Source of the DNA: Myroides sp. NP-2
Lineage (GTDB): Bacteria; Bacteroidota; Bacteroidia; Flavobacteriales; Flavobacteriaceae
Direction of reading: 5' to 3'
NCBI RefSeq assembly: GCF_014145665.1
Contig: NZ_JACHTD010000003.1
Span: 218,029-282,028 of the forward strand
DNA length: 64,000 nt
Shown here piece after piece: positions 14,529 to 23,121 of the stretch (position 1 is its first letter; every line of letters begins with the position of its first letter). Below the pieces are notes generated by a model. The model was not told where the DNA came from, did not search any database, and saw only the letters and a program-made list of their open reading frames with translations. The translations under genes were made by a program, and so were the position numbers.

Positions 14529-15686
14529 ATGGAACGCGCAATTGTACATTTAGATTTGGATAGTTTTTTTGTTTCTTGCGAGCGATTAACCAATCGCCAA
14601 CTCGCTGGTATTCCCCTTATTATAGGAGGAGGTGATCGCGGGGTAGTTGCGAGTTGTTCTTATGAAGCCCGCGCATTTGGCGTGCGTTCTGCCATGCCTA
14701 TTCGCATGGCGATGCGCTTGTGTCCTCAAGCTAAAATCATCAAAGGCGATATGGAGTTGTACAGTAAAATGTCGGCAGAAGTAACGGAAATTATAGCGGA
14801 AAAAGCGCCGATCATGGAAAAAGCAAGTATTGATGAATTTTACTTGGACCTAACGGGGATGGATCGCTTTTTTAGCACCAATCAATGGGCTGCTGAATTG
14901 GCTTCGACAATCAAAAAAGAAACCCATCTTCCCTTGAGTTATGCTTTATCAGTTAATAAAACGGTTTCGAAAATGGGAACGAATGAAGCCAAACCTGCTG
15001 GAGCACTCGTAATTCCCGAAAAGGAAGTGCGCCCGTTTCTCAATCCGCTGTCGATTCGCAAAATTCCTATGCTTGGACAAGCGACATATGATTCACTTGC
15101 GCGCTTGGGTATTCGCACTATTGAAACCTTGTCCAATATGCCCTCGGAAATACTGTTTCAGCTTTTGGGAAAAAATGGATTAGACATTTGGAAAAAAGCC
15201 AACGGAATTGATTATGCGCCTGTTGAACCCTATCGAGAACGCAAGTCCATTTCAGTAGAGCACACATTTGCTCAGGATACCATTGACCTCACTTTGTTGC
15301 GAACGACTTTGTTGGGAATGGTAGAACGCCTAGCTTTTCAATTGCGATCAGAAGGCTGGCTGACTTCTGTGGTATCCGTCAAGATTCGATATACCAATTT
15401 CGACACAGAAACCAAGCAGTGCAAAATTGCCTATACCGCAGCGGATCACCTGCTCAATGCTCAGGTGTTAGACATATTTGAAAAGCACTACCAACGCCGC
15501 ATGCGTTTGCGATTGATTGGAATTAATTTCAGCGGATTAGCAAGGGGGAGTTATCAAATCAACCTATTTGAAGATTCCCAAGAAATTATGGCGCTCTATG
15601 AGGCTATGGACCACATCAAAAAACAATACGGCATACAAGCAGTTCACCGCTGTTCGAGTGCGATACTCAAAACTAAAAAAAAATAA
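14529..15686 (+). CDS. Y-family DNA polymerase (DinB/Pol IV-like)
   Basis: 385 aa. Catalytic residues: Asp9 in VHLDLDSFF, then Asp102 and Glu103 in KASIDEFYLDL. The little-finger region (about 235-345) is followed by a sliding-clamp motif QINLF at 343-347. It inserts nucleotides opposite damaged bases at low fidelity. It is two nucleotides upstream of a DnaE-type polymerase and under a palindromic operator facing an S24 repressor, so it is probably damage-inducible and works with the second polymerase, as ImuB works with DnaE2 in Proteobacteria. Unlike ImuB, it keeps an intact active site. Confidence 0.92.
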   Translation: MERAIVHLDLDSFFVSCERLTNRQLAGIPLIIGGGDRGVVASCSYEARAFGVRSAMPIRMAMRLCPQAKIIKGDMELYSKMSAEVTEIIAEKAPIMEKASIDEFYLDLTGMDRFFSTNQWAAELASTIKKETHLPLSYALSVNKTVSKMGTNEAKPAGALVIPEKEVRPFLNPLSIRKIPMLGQATYDSLARLGIRTIETLSNMPSEILFQLLGKNGLDIWKKANGIDYAPVEPYRERKSISVEHTFAQDTIDLTLLRTTLLGMVERLAFQLRSEGWLTSVVSVKIRYTNFDTETKQCKIAYTAADHLLNAQVLDIFEKHYQRRMRLRLIGINFSGLARGSYQINLFEDSQEIMALYEAMDHIKKQYGIQAVHRCSSAILKTKKK

Positions 15687-15688
15687 AG

Positions 15689-18673
15689 ATGTTGTTAAAT
15701 TGTCATTCTTACTATAGTCTGCGCTTTGGCACGATTCCCTTAGCGCAATTGGTAAACAAAGCCAAAGAACTACAAATCACCACCTTAGCACTCACAGACA
15801 TCCATACCTTTTATGGGATGTATGACTTTATTCGCCTGTGCCAAGAAGCGTCGATTAAACCACTTATTGGCGCTGAGTTTCGCGTAGATCAACGCGTACA
15901 ATACATCGTTATTGTCACGAGTACACACGGTTTTACTGCTGTCAATCAATATATTTCTCATCACAATAAGACCAAACAACCCTTCGCCAAAAAAGCCCCT
16001 AACTTGGTCGATACCTTTGTGATCTATCCTATGGATAATTGTCCACCTACCCTTGCGGATCACGAGTATATTGGCGTGAGAATGAATCAACGCAACCTAC
16101 TCTATCAAGAACAATGGAAAAAGCTAGTACACAAAATGGTTGTTTTACACCCCGTAACGATTCAACATCCTGAAGAGTATGAGTTGCATCGCATCCTACA
16201 AGCGATTGATCAAAATACACTATTGAGCAAATTAGATCCTCAAACATCTGCCTTACCCGATGAAGTTCTCGTGAGTGAAGCAACCTTATCTCAGCATTTT
16301 GCCGCCTTTCCTACCTTACTTGCCAATACTAAAAGAATCGCAGCTGAAGCTACTTTTTCGTTTAGCGCGAAAAAAAACAGAAATAAACGCCATTTCACCG
16401 ACAGCAAAGAAAGCGATTTACAGCTGCTAACTCAACTGGCGCAAGAAGGATTAATACGGCTCTATGGCAGTGAAAACAACCAAGCACAGCTGCGGTTAAA
16501 AAGGGAATTAGCGGTTATTGAGCAATTGTCTTTTGCCAGCTATTTTCTCATTATTTGGGATATTATTACCTACAGCACAACACGGGGTTTTATGCATATA
16601 GGCAGAGGAAGTGGCGCTAATAGTTTAGTAGGGTATTGCATAGGGATTACCAATGTGTGTCCTTTAGAACTCGACTTGTATTTTGAGCGTTTTTTAAATG
16701 TCAATCGAAAATCACCTCCTGATTTTGATATTGACTGGTCGTGGACAGATCGCGATGCGATTATAGACTATATCTTTGATCGATACGGCAGTGAACACGT
16801 TGCTTTTTGCGGAGCCATGTCCACCTTTAAAGCGCGTTCTATTGTTCGAGAAATCGGCAAAGTATACGGATTAGCTAAAGAAGAACTCGATCAGCTCAAC
16901 AATCGATATACAAGCGAACACATCGATAACAATTCCGTGGTTCAACTGATTCATCGGTATGGACAGCTCTTGGAGGGATTTCCAAATCAACGCAGCATGC
17001 ACGCATGTGGAATCCTGATTGCAGAAGAACCACTGACTTGTATTACTGCCTTGGATTACCCTCCCAAAGGTTACGCTGTTGCACAATTTGACATGCACAC
17101 TGCCGAAGACATTGGTTTTGAAAAATTCGATATCCTCAGTCAGCGCGGTATTGGACACATTAACGAAGCTGTAGCCCTGATCCAACAGAACCAAAACACA
17201 ACCGTTGATATTCGCGATATTTCGCTTTCCAAAAACGAGTTGCGTTCCAACGCCTATTTACAAGCGGGAAACACCATAGGCTGTTTCTACATTGAAAGTC
17301 CAGCTATGCGTGGATTATTGAGAAAATTAAAGTGTAACAATTACAAAACATTAGTCGCAGCTTCGTCTATTATCCGACCTGGAGTTGCCCAAAGCGGTAT
17401 GATGCAAGAATATATTTACAGACACAATCACCCCAATCAATTTGAGTATTTTCACGATGTTTTTAAAGACCAACTCGGGGAAACCTATGGCATAATGGTA
17501 TACCAAGAAGACGTCATTAAGATTGCTCTTCACTACGGAGGGTTACCTGCCGAAGACGGCGACATTCTCCGCCGTGCTATGAGTGGAAAAAGCCGTTCCA
17601 AAGAAGGCTTACAAGCGGTTCGCAATCGCTTTTTAGCCTTATGTGAGGCAAAGGGACATCCACAAGCCCTTAGCGAAGAAATATACCGCCAGATCGAATC
17701 TTTTGCAGGCTATTCTTTTTGCAAAGCCCATTCGGCTTCTTATGCGATTGAAAGCTATCAAAGTCTATACCTCAAAGCCCATTATCCCCTGGAGTTTATC
17801 GTGGCTGTGATCAACAACCAAGGTGGATTCTATCGCACAGAAGTGTATGTACACGAGGCTAAAATGTCTGGCGCTCGCGTTTTTCCCCCTTGCATCAACC
17901 GAAGCAACCAAGGAGCTACCTTGAGAAAACGAGATATCTTTTTGGGATTTGAACTGGTGAAAAACCTCAACACAGCGCTAGTAGAAGCCATCATAAAAGA
18001 GCGTCAGCGACAAGGAAATTACACCTCTTTGGAGAATTTTATCCAACGTGTAAACATTCCGCTTGATGCCTTGGAAACCTTACTATTTATCGGAGCTTTT
18101 CAATTTACAGGACTCCAGAAAAACGAATTGCTCATCCAAGCGAAATTGTTGTATCACAAGAACAAATCCAATCCAACTTGGTCGTTGTTACAAGAACCCA
18201 TGAAACCATTTAACTTGCCAAAACTGAAGAGAATACCAGAAGAAGATGCCTTTGATGAACTTGAATATTTGGGTTTCCCAGTATCTTGTAGCCCCTTTAA
18301 CCTCTTACAGACGAAATTTAGAGGAGAAATCACCACCAAGGACTTCCTCTACCACAAAGATGAGAATACGCGCTTAGTGGGCTATTTAATCGCCTTAAAG
18401 CCCATTCAAATCAAAAGTGGACTCATGTACTTCGGTACGTGGATTGATGTACATGGAGATTACTTTGACAGCGTTCACTTTCCTCAAAGCTTACAGCAAT
18501 ACCCCTTTCAAGGAAGTGGTTGTTATTTGCTCTTGGGAACGATTCAAATAGAATACGACGTGCCAACGCTTCACATTATCAAAATGGCCAAACTCCCTTT
18601 TATGGCAGATCCGAGATATCAAGTAGACAACAAACAAAACACAAAAGGAAAAATAATAGCTAAAAGAGCATAA
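15689..18673 (+). CDS. DnaE-type DNA polymerase III alpha subunit (error-prone, DnaE2-like)
   Basis: 994 aa, shorter than replicative DnaE (about 1160) or the flavobacterial one (about 1500). There is an N-terminal PHP domain (CHSYYSLRFGT ... LALTDIHTFYGMYDF), the catalytic aspartates in SPPDFDIDWSW, the palm motifs IGRGSGANSLVGYCIGI and GMMQEYIYRHN, and an OB-like C-terminal region. The gene starts 2 nt after the Y-family polymerase gene. The length and partner suggest a translesion polymerase and not the replicase. The PHP metal-site residues are only partly conserved, so proofreading is doubtful. Whether it is a true DnaE2 orthologue needs a tree. Confidence 0.9.
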   Translation: MLLNCHSYYSLRFGTIPLAQLVNKAKELQITTLALTDIHTFYGMYDFIRLCQEASIKPLIGAEFRVDQRVQYIVIVTSTHGFTAVNQYISHHNKTKQPFAKKAPNLVDTFVIYPMDNCPPTLADHEYIGVRMNQRNLLYQEQWKKLVHKMVVLHPVTIQHPEEYELHRILQAIDQNTLLSKLDPQTSALPDEVLVSEATLSQHFAAFPTLLANTKRIAAEATFSFSAKKNRNKRHFTDSKESDLQLLTQLAQEGLIRLYGSENNQAQLRLKRELAVIEQLSFASYFLIIWDIITYSTTRGFMHIGRGSGANSLVGYCIGITNVCPLELDLYFERFLNVNRKSPPDFDIDWSWTDRDAIIDYIFDRYGSEHVAFCGAMSTFKARSIVREIGKVYGLAKEELDQLNNRYTSEHIDNNSVVQLIHRYGQLLEGFPNQRSMHACGILIAEEPLTCITALDYPPKGYAVAQFDMHTAEDIGFEKFDILSQRGIGHINEAVALIQQNQNTTVDIRDISLSKNELRSNAYLQAGNTIGCFYIESPAMRGLLRKLKCNNYKTLVAASSIIRPGVAQSGMMQEYIYRHNHPNQFEYFHDVFKDQLGETYGIMVYQEDVIKIALHYGGLPAEDGDILRRAMSGKSRSKEGLQAVRNRFLALCEAKGHPQALSEEIYRQIESFAGYSFCKAHSASYAIESYQSLYLKAHYPLEFIVAVINNQGGFYRTEVYVHEAKMSGARVFPPCINRSNQGATLRKRDIFLGFELVKNLNTALVEAIIKERQRQGNYTSLENFIQRVNIPLDALETLLFIGAFQFTGLQKNELLIQAKLLYHKNKSNPTWSLLQEPMKPFNLPKLKRIPEEDAFDELEYLGFPVSCSPFNLLQTKFRGEITTKDFLYHKDENTRLVGYLIALKPIQIKSGLMYFGTWIDVHGDYFDSVHFPQSLQQYPFQGSGCYLLLGTIQIEYDVPTLHIIKMAKLPFMADPRYQVDNKQNTKGKIIAKRA

Positions 18674-18829
18674 CACAATGGTGAATTGAAAGGGAATAGA
18701 ACAGCAAATAGAAGCATCCTATGCAAAGTGGCGCAGATACAAACTGATGTAGGTCGTTATACCTCCAGCGATCTACCCTAAAAAAAGGCAAAAAAAAATC
18801 CCCTATTTAGGAGATCAAAATAAAAAAAT

Positions 18830-18923
18830 GGCAAGCTACCTACATCGCACCGCTACAACCACATACCTTTGCTGCGTTCCCACCCTGGAGGATTCTGCAG
18901 GAGCTGGTCGTGTAGGACTTGCC
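18830..18923 (-). ncRNA. ffs: Small signal recognition particle RNA (4.5S type)
   Basis: A 94-nt hairpin with closing stem GGCAAG/CTTGCC. On the minus strand the apical part reads CCAGGGTGGGAACGCAGCAAAGG, the conserved domain IV that binds Ffh (here split for clarity: CCAGGGTGGGAAC, then GCAGCAAAGG). It is followed at the 3' end by a run of T, and a promoter is placed exactly for a start at 18923. It acts with Ffh and FtsY to target membrane proteins. Confidence 0.92.
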
Positions 18924-18927
18924 GTTG

Positions 18928-18957
18928 CAAATATACAACCATTTTATATTTTTCCAA
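18928..18957 (-). promoter_or_regulatory. Promoter of SRP RNA
   Basis: On the minus strand TTG (18955-18957), 19 nt, TATATTTG (18928-18935). The RNA 5' end at 18923 lies 4 nt past the -7 box, so the match to the Bacteroidetes consensus is near perfect. Confidence 0.85.
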
Positions 18958-19012
18958 GTGTTTACTACTATTATAATAACTTTTGTATATTGTAATAAAA
19001 TTTAAACGACCG

Positions 19013-20089
19013 ATGAAAAGACATAACATGCTTATACCCTTAGCCTTATCCTTAACCATTTTCAGTTGTTCTGAGAAAAATAATTTACAAAAAAATGTAA
19101 TTTCTTTAAATACATCCGAATTAAAACAGGTTTACAACGATAAAGAGACTATAAAATTAAGCTTAAATCTCGCGCCAAACACCGAGCTTGACTCCGTAGT
19201 TTATTACTTAAACGACCATCGTCTTGGTTCTTCAAAGGCCAATGAACTAGTAACTGCCCCATTAAAAGGGTATAAATATGGACAATATATACTAAAAGGA
19301 ACCGCTTATGCCAATAAAGAAAGTATTGATGTTACTACTCGTGTTACCCTACTTTCTTCTGTTGCCCCTCAATTAGTTAATTACTCCATTGTCAATACAC
19401 TTCCTCACGATATCAAAGCGTATACACAAGGATTGGAGTTCCACAACGGAATCCTATATGAAAGCACAGGAAATGGTGAAGGCATCGGAACAGGAACGAA
19501 AGGCGTATCAAGCGTGCGTCAAATCAACCCTAAAACGGGAGAAGTCCTTAAAATAAAAGAACTTCCAGCGAGCATATTTGGAGAAGGCTGCACCATTTTA
19601 AACAACAAGCTGTATCAATTGACCTATAAAAACAATGAAGCTTATGTTTACAATCCAGATACTTTTGAAAAAATCGCCACTCTTCCCTACTTTCAACGAA
19701 TGGAAGGTTGGGGCTTGTGCAACGATGGAACATACCTGTATATGACAGATGGCTCAGAAAAAATATACAAGCTCAATCCTGATACCTTCGAAAAAGTGGA
19801 TGAGATCACAGTCGCTGCTCAACGTGAAATCTTGGTCAACATCAACGAACTAGAATGGGTAAATGGCAAGATTTACGCCAATTTCTACGGAAAAAGTGGT
19901 GTAGCTATTATTAATCCAACTACAGGAGCTGTAGAAGGTGTTATAGATCTGTCACAACTTTATGATATGGTAGAACATCACCCTGACTTAGACGTATTAA
20001 ACGGAATCGCCTACAACGCTAAAACCAATACCTTCTTTGTAACTGGAAAAAACTGGAACAAAATGTTCGAAATTAAAATTATTGAATAG
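19013..20089 (+). CDS. Glutaminyl-peptide cyclotransferase lipoprotein
   Basis: 358 aa from ATG 19013. The ten upstream codons would add charged residues before the signal MKRHNMLIPLALSLTIFSC (acceptor Cys19). Residues about 30-120 form an Ig-like domain; from 120 there is a five-bladed propeller of the plant/bacterial glutaminyl cyclase family (Glu_cyclase_2): AYTQGLEFHNGILYESTG, GEGCTILNNKLYQLTYK, MEGWGLCNDGTYLYMTDG and NELEWVNGKIYAN. It turns N-terminal Gln into pyroglutamate. T9SS organisms often make pyroglutamate on exported proteins after signal peptide cleavage, which gives this lipoprotein a natural set of substrates (inference). Confidence 0.93.
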   Translation: MKRHNMLIPLALSLTIFSCSEKNNLQKNVISLNTSELKQVYNDKETIKLSLNLAPNTELDSVVYYLNDHRLGSSKANELVTAPLKGYKYGQYILKGTAYANKESIDVTTRVTLLSSVAPQLVNYSIVNTLPHDIKAYTQGLEFHNGILYESTGNGEGIGTGTKGVSSVRQINPKTGEVLKIKELPASIFGEGCTILNNKLYQLTYKNNEAYVYNPDTFEKIATLPYFQRMEGWGLCNDGTYLYMTDGSEKIYKLNPDTFEKVDEITVAAQREILVNINELEWVNGKIYANFYGKSGVAIINPTTGAVEGVIDLSQLYDMVEHHPDLDVLNGIAYNAKTNTFFVTGKNWNKMFEIKIIE

Positions 20090-20130
20090 CGTTATTGGAG
20101 ATGGGTGACTGAAAAATTTTCTTTCAATGA

Positions 20131-20180
20131 AAAATAAAACAGCGATGGCTTCCAATTGGAAGCCATCGCTGTTTTATTTT
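20131..20180. terminator. Bidirectional terminator
   Basis: A perfect 50-nt palindrome with stem CAGCGATGGCTTCCAATT and A/T flanks. It lies between the convergent genes ending at 20089 and 20233. Confidence 0.92.
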
Positions 20181-20232
20181 AGTTTACGGTTGACGGTTTA
20201 CAGTTTCTAAACCACCACTCATTACTCCCCTC

Positions 20233-20907
20233 TCACTCATACAAACTCACCCCATTAACATCAGTAGTCAAGACGTCCGACATATAATCAAAAAACGGTT
20301 TCATTACTTCAAAAGTTTGAATCACTTCATTTATAAAAGTGGGTTGTAGCAGTTCCTCATCCGCAAAAGGGCGCATAACTAAAAACTGTTTTTTGCGCAG
20401 TAAATCAATGGCGGGATGTTCTTTATCAAAGCCTTTAGGTGCAGTTTTCAGCTCTTCCCCTACCAATCCGCCAAAGGTTTGAATAAATTGCGGATCATTG
20501 ATGAGCTGACGCATTTCAGAATCATCTAAAGCGATTTCCTTTCGAATGCGCAATAAGTCATCTTTATTGGGTTCCCAAAATCCTCCGCCAACAAAACTCT
20601 TTCCAGGCTCTATATTCAAGTAATACCCCCCGCGTAACAGTGGTTTTTTACGCCCGATATGTAAGCCAAAATACGTTTTATACGGTGTTTTATCTTTGGA
20701 AAAACGCACATCGCGATATAAGCGATGGACGTGAAACAACTCAACCTCATCTACAGCAGCCATTTGATCAAAAACGCTTTTGAAAAACGCTTTTACTTCG
20801 GTAAAAACGGCATCTATTTGTGGCTTATTCTCCGTAAACCACGGCTTATTGTTATTTTTACTAATCGCCTCTAATAGGGCTATATGTTCTTTTTTTAAGT
20901 GATCCAT
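20233..20907 (-). CDS. DUF2461 family protein
   Basis: 224 aa, the usual length. Conserved family segments: NNNKPWFTENKPQID, RLYRDVRFSKDKTPYKTYFG and GGYYLNIEPGKSFVGGGFW. The protein is cytoplasmic and of unknown function (TIGR02453). It lies 27 nt after the phosphatase gene upstream and may be co-transcribed with it. Confidence 0.88.
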   Translation of the reverse strand: MDHLKKEHIALLEAISKNNNKPWFTENKPQIDAVFTEVKAFFKSVFDQMAAVDEVELFHVHRLYRDVRFSKDKTPYKTYFGLHIGRKKPLLRGGYYLNIEPGKSFVGGGFWEPNKDDLLRIRKEIALDDSEMRQLINDPQFIQTFGGLVGEELKTAPKGFDKEHPAIDLLRKKQFLVMRPFADEELLQPTFINEVIQTFEVMKPFFDYMSDVLTTDVNGVSLYE

Positions 20908-20934
20908 AGTTTCTTCAACAATTGACGGACAAAT

Positions 20935-21915
20935 TTACTTTAAAATAGTTGTATTCTTATTAATATACTGCTGACGTTGCTCCTTCGTGATGGATAACCC
21001 CTGTGTAATATACGCATCCATTGTACCGTACTTGGCCTCAATAGCAGTAAACATTGCCGTTAAGTAGTTGGGTTTAATCCATGAGAAATTTTCAATGACC
21101 TCATAGTCAATTTTTGGAAACATAAATTTTCCAAATTTTGCCAATTTCATGCGACTAGCAACATCATCAACCCGCCCGTTGTTGGACAGTAAATATTCTT
21201 CCATGATGGTTTGGCGATCTACGTTTAAAATACTCAACACAATAGCGCCTATCATACCCGTACGATCTTTACCTGCCGAACAGTGAAACAGTGTTGCTTC
21301 TTCATTATCCAAGATGCGCACAACAATCTCGCGGATTTTTTCTGGGTTATCCAAAACGTAAATCCCGTAAAACTCCTCGACCGCTTTATTTGATTCCTCA
21401 ACAGTTACACGTCCTTTTAGCACTTCTTTCTTCGCTTTGCTAAACATATCTTCTGAGTCTTCAAAAGCTTGTAGGTTATAGTATGAAATGGTTGTTGGCA
21501 AGCGATCGGGATGCTTTTTAATTTCCCTATCCGTCCTTAAATCAATTACTTGAGAAATACCATAGTCTTGCAGCACTTTAAAATCCTTCTTCTTCAATTT
21601 TCCCAAATGACCACTGCGATAAAAGCGCCCAGCTTGAACCACGCGTTGGTCTTGCGTGATAATTCCTCCAAGCTCGCGAACATTAGCCACATGATTAATC
21701 GCCACTGCTGCATTAGCTTCTTGATATAATGTTTTTTGTTGGGCGGCAGGAGAAAATGACGTGGTTTCTCCACTGGCATAGCGCTCAGCTAAAGCTTCAT
21801 AATTCTCCTTTGTATCTAGCTTTGAAAACACAATGGGTTGGTAGGCGTGTTTATACGAACAGCTCCCTAAAAACAACAGTCCCCCCATTAAAATTAACCG
21901 TCTATATTTCTTCAT
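20935..21915 (-). CDS. Tyrosine/serine phosphatase lipoprotein (Y_phosphatase3 type)
   Basis: 326 aa from the ATG at 21913-21915, giving the signal MKKYRRLILMGGLLFLGSC. The nine codons before it are charged and non-hydrophobic. Family motifs: VANVRELGGI, AGRFYRSGHLGKL, VIDLRTDREI and the P-loop HCSAGKDRTGMIGA (HCxxGxxR). It is a cysteine-dependent phosphatase exposed on the outer side of a membrane. The substrate is unknown; phospholipid phosphates and phosphotyrosine are both known for relatives. Confidence 0.88.
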   Translation of the reverse strand: MKKYRRLILMGGLLFLGSCSYKHAYQPIVFSKLDTKENYEALAERYASGETTSFSPAAQQKTLYQEANAAVAINHVANVRELGGIITQDQRVVQAGRFYRSGHLGKLKKKDFKVLQDYGISQVIDLRTDREIKKHPDRLPTTISYYNLQAFEDSEDMFSKAKKEVLKGRVTVEESNKAVEEFYGIYVLDNPEKIREIVVRILDNEEATLFHCSAGKDRTGMIGAIVLSILNVDRQTIMEEYLLSNNGRVDDVASRMKLAKFGKFMFPKIDYEVIENFSWIKPNYLTAMFTAIEAKYGTMDAYITQGLSITKEQRQQYINKNTTILK

Positions 21916-21986
21916 AACACATCTTGTATGGTCCTCTTTCAAAGTTAAGCATTTCTATTCTATTTCTCCGTTTCCCCTCTAGATAC

Positions 21987-22022
21987 AAAAAAAGCAATGC
22001 GGGTATCGCATTGCTTTTTTAT
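21987..22022. terminator. Bidirectional terminator
   Basis: An A-run plus GCAATGCG pairs with CGCATTGC plus a T-run (21987-22001 with 22007-22020), loop GTAT. It ends the upstream minus-strand hydrolase gene or isolates the phosphatase promoter. Confidence 0.85.
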
Positions 22023-22043
22023 ATTTTTCAGGTAGTTTCTGTT

Positions 22044-23099
22044 TTAAACTCCCATAAATTGAAACGGTTTGCTAGCAACTAAATGATCGTTAGACAAGCC
22101 AAAATACTGCTGTCTATTGGATACATCTAATTTTCTAACTCCTGCTTTTTCTCCAAAATCAAGGGTTTTAAGGTCTAACCACAGAGGCGATAACGTCAAT
22201 GGGTCTTCGTAATAATACACTAGATTTTTTTGATCTGACACCGCTCTCCATTTTGTTGAAGACAAGTTGGGATATCCTTCGATATGTACTCCATAAGGAA
22301 CAGAACAGTTGCGGATGACACTAAATGCCGATCCAACTGCTACCATGGTATCATCGCTTTGATCTACTGCTGTAGCGTAATACGAAGCTCTTGCGAAGCG
22401 ATCTTCTGATCTTCCTGTTCCTGGTAACACCTGATTACCTGGTAAAAATGCCCAGTAATCGCGGATTGCTAATTGCTTGTCATACGTTGGTGAATTGGTA
22501 ACAACAGTATAAGAAGGATCGTGGTAAATCTTTAATTTTCCATCGATATACTCCAACACAGCATTGTCGCCTTTGGCGTCTGACATGGTTAGGTGAACCG
22601 TTGCCAAGGTGGTTCTCCCTGGTGTATTAGCTGTAACGACAGTAACTGGATTTTTCTGTAAATCAGCTACGGCTTCCGCTACAGTTGCATAGTTATCCAA
22701 TACATATTGCGCCCATATAGCTAAGCTCATTCCCTTTTGTTTTCCATTTGGATCATAATCAGGATATTGAGATTCGACTAACCACAAAATATTGGCAACA
22801 AGTCCTTTTTCATTCATTCCGTCTGTTGTGGCGATATCAAAGGCTGATACGATGACACTTCCGTATTTAGACTTCCATTTGGCAGAGGCTTTCCCCACTT
22901 CCCCTGTGCGTTCCATTCCTCTTGGAAAAACCCAAATATTCGGGTCGATTTCATCTTTCCAATCCATTGAACGCGCGGTAATTATTGTATTATTTGGCCC
23001 TTTGTATACCACTCGGGTACACGCATAAGCATCTGATGCAACGGGTAGTAAAAAGGCTGCTAAGGCTAAATTAGCTACCCAAATTTTCCATTTTTTCAT
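22044..23099 (-). CDS. Linear amide C-N hydrolase (choloylglycine hydrolase family)
   Basis: 351 aa. A signal peptide ending DAYA is followed by Cys27 (CTRVVYKGPNN), which becomes the N-terminal nucleophile of an Ntn hydrolase after cleavage. Other family features: ITARSMDWKDE (Arg and Asp of the active site), an Asn in VVTNSPTYDKQ and RNCSVPYG. Relatives are bile salt hydrolases, penicillin V acylases and acyl-homoserine-lactone acylases; the sequence does not tell which. Export makes a periplasmic or secreted amidase. It is monocistronic. Confidence 0.9.
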   Translation of the reverse strand: MKKWKIWVANLALAAFLLPVASDAYACTRVVYKGPNNTIITARSMDWKDEIDPNIWVFPRGMERTGEVGKASAKWKSKYGSVIVSAFDIATTDGMNEKGLVANILWLVESQYPDYDPNGKQKGMSLAIWAQYVLDNYATVAEAVADLQKNPVTVVTANTPGRTTLATVHLTMSDAKGDNAVLEYIDGKLKIYHDPSYTVVTNSPTYDKQLAIRDYWAFLPGNQVLPGTGRSEDRFARASYYATAVDQSDDTMVAVGSAFSVIRNCSVPYGVHIEGYPNLSSTKWRAVSDQKNLVYYYEDPLTLSPLWLDLKTLDFGEKAGVRKLDVSNRQQYFGLSNDHLVASKPFQFMGV

Positions 23100-23121
23100 A
23101 GGTATAGAATTTATGTGTTTT

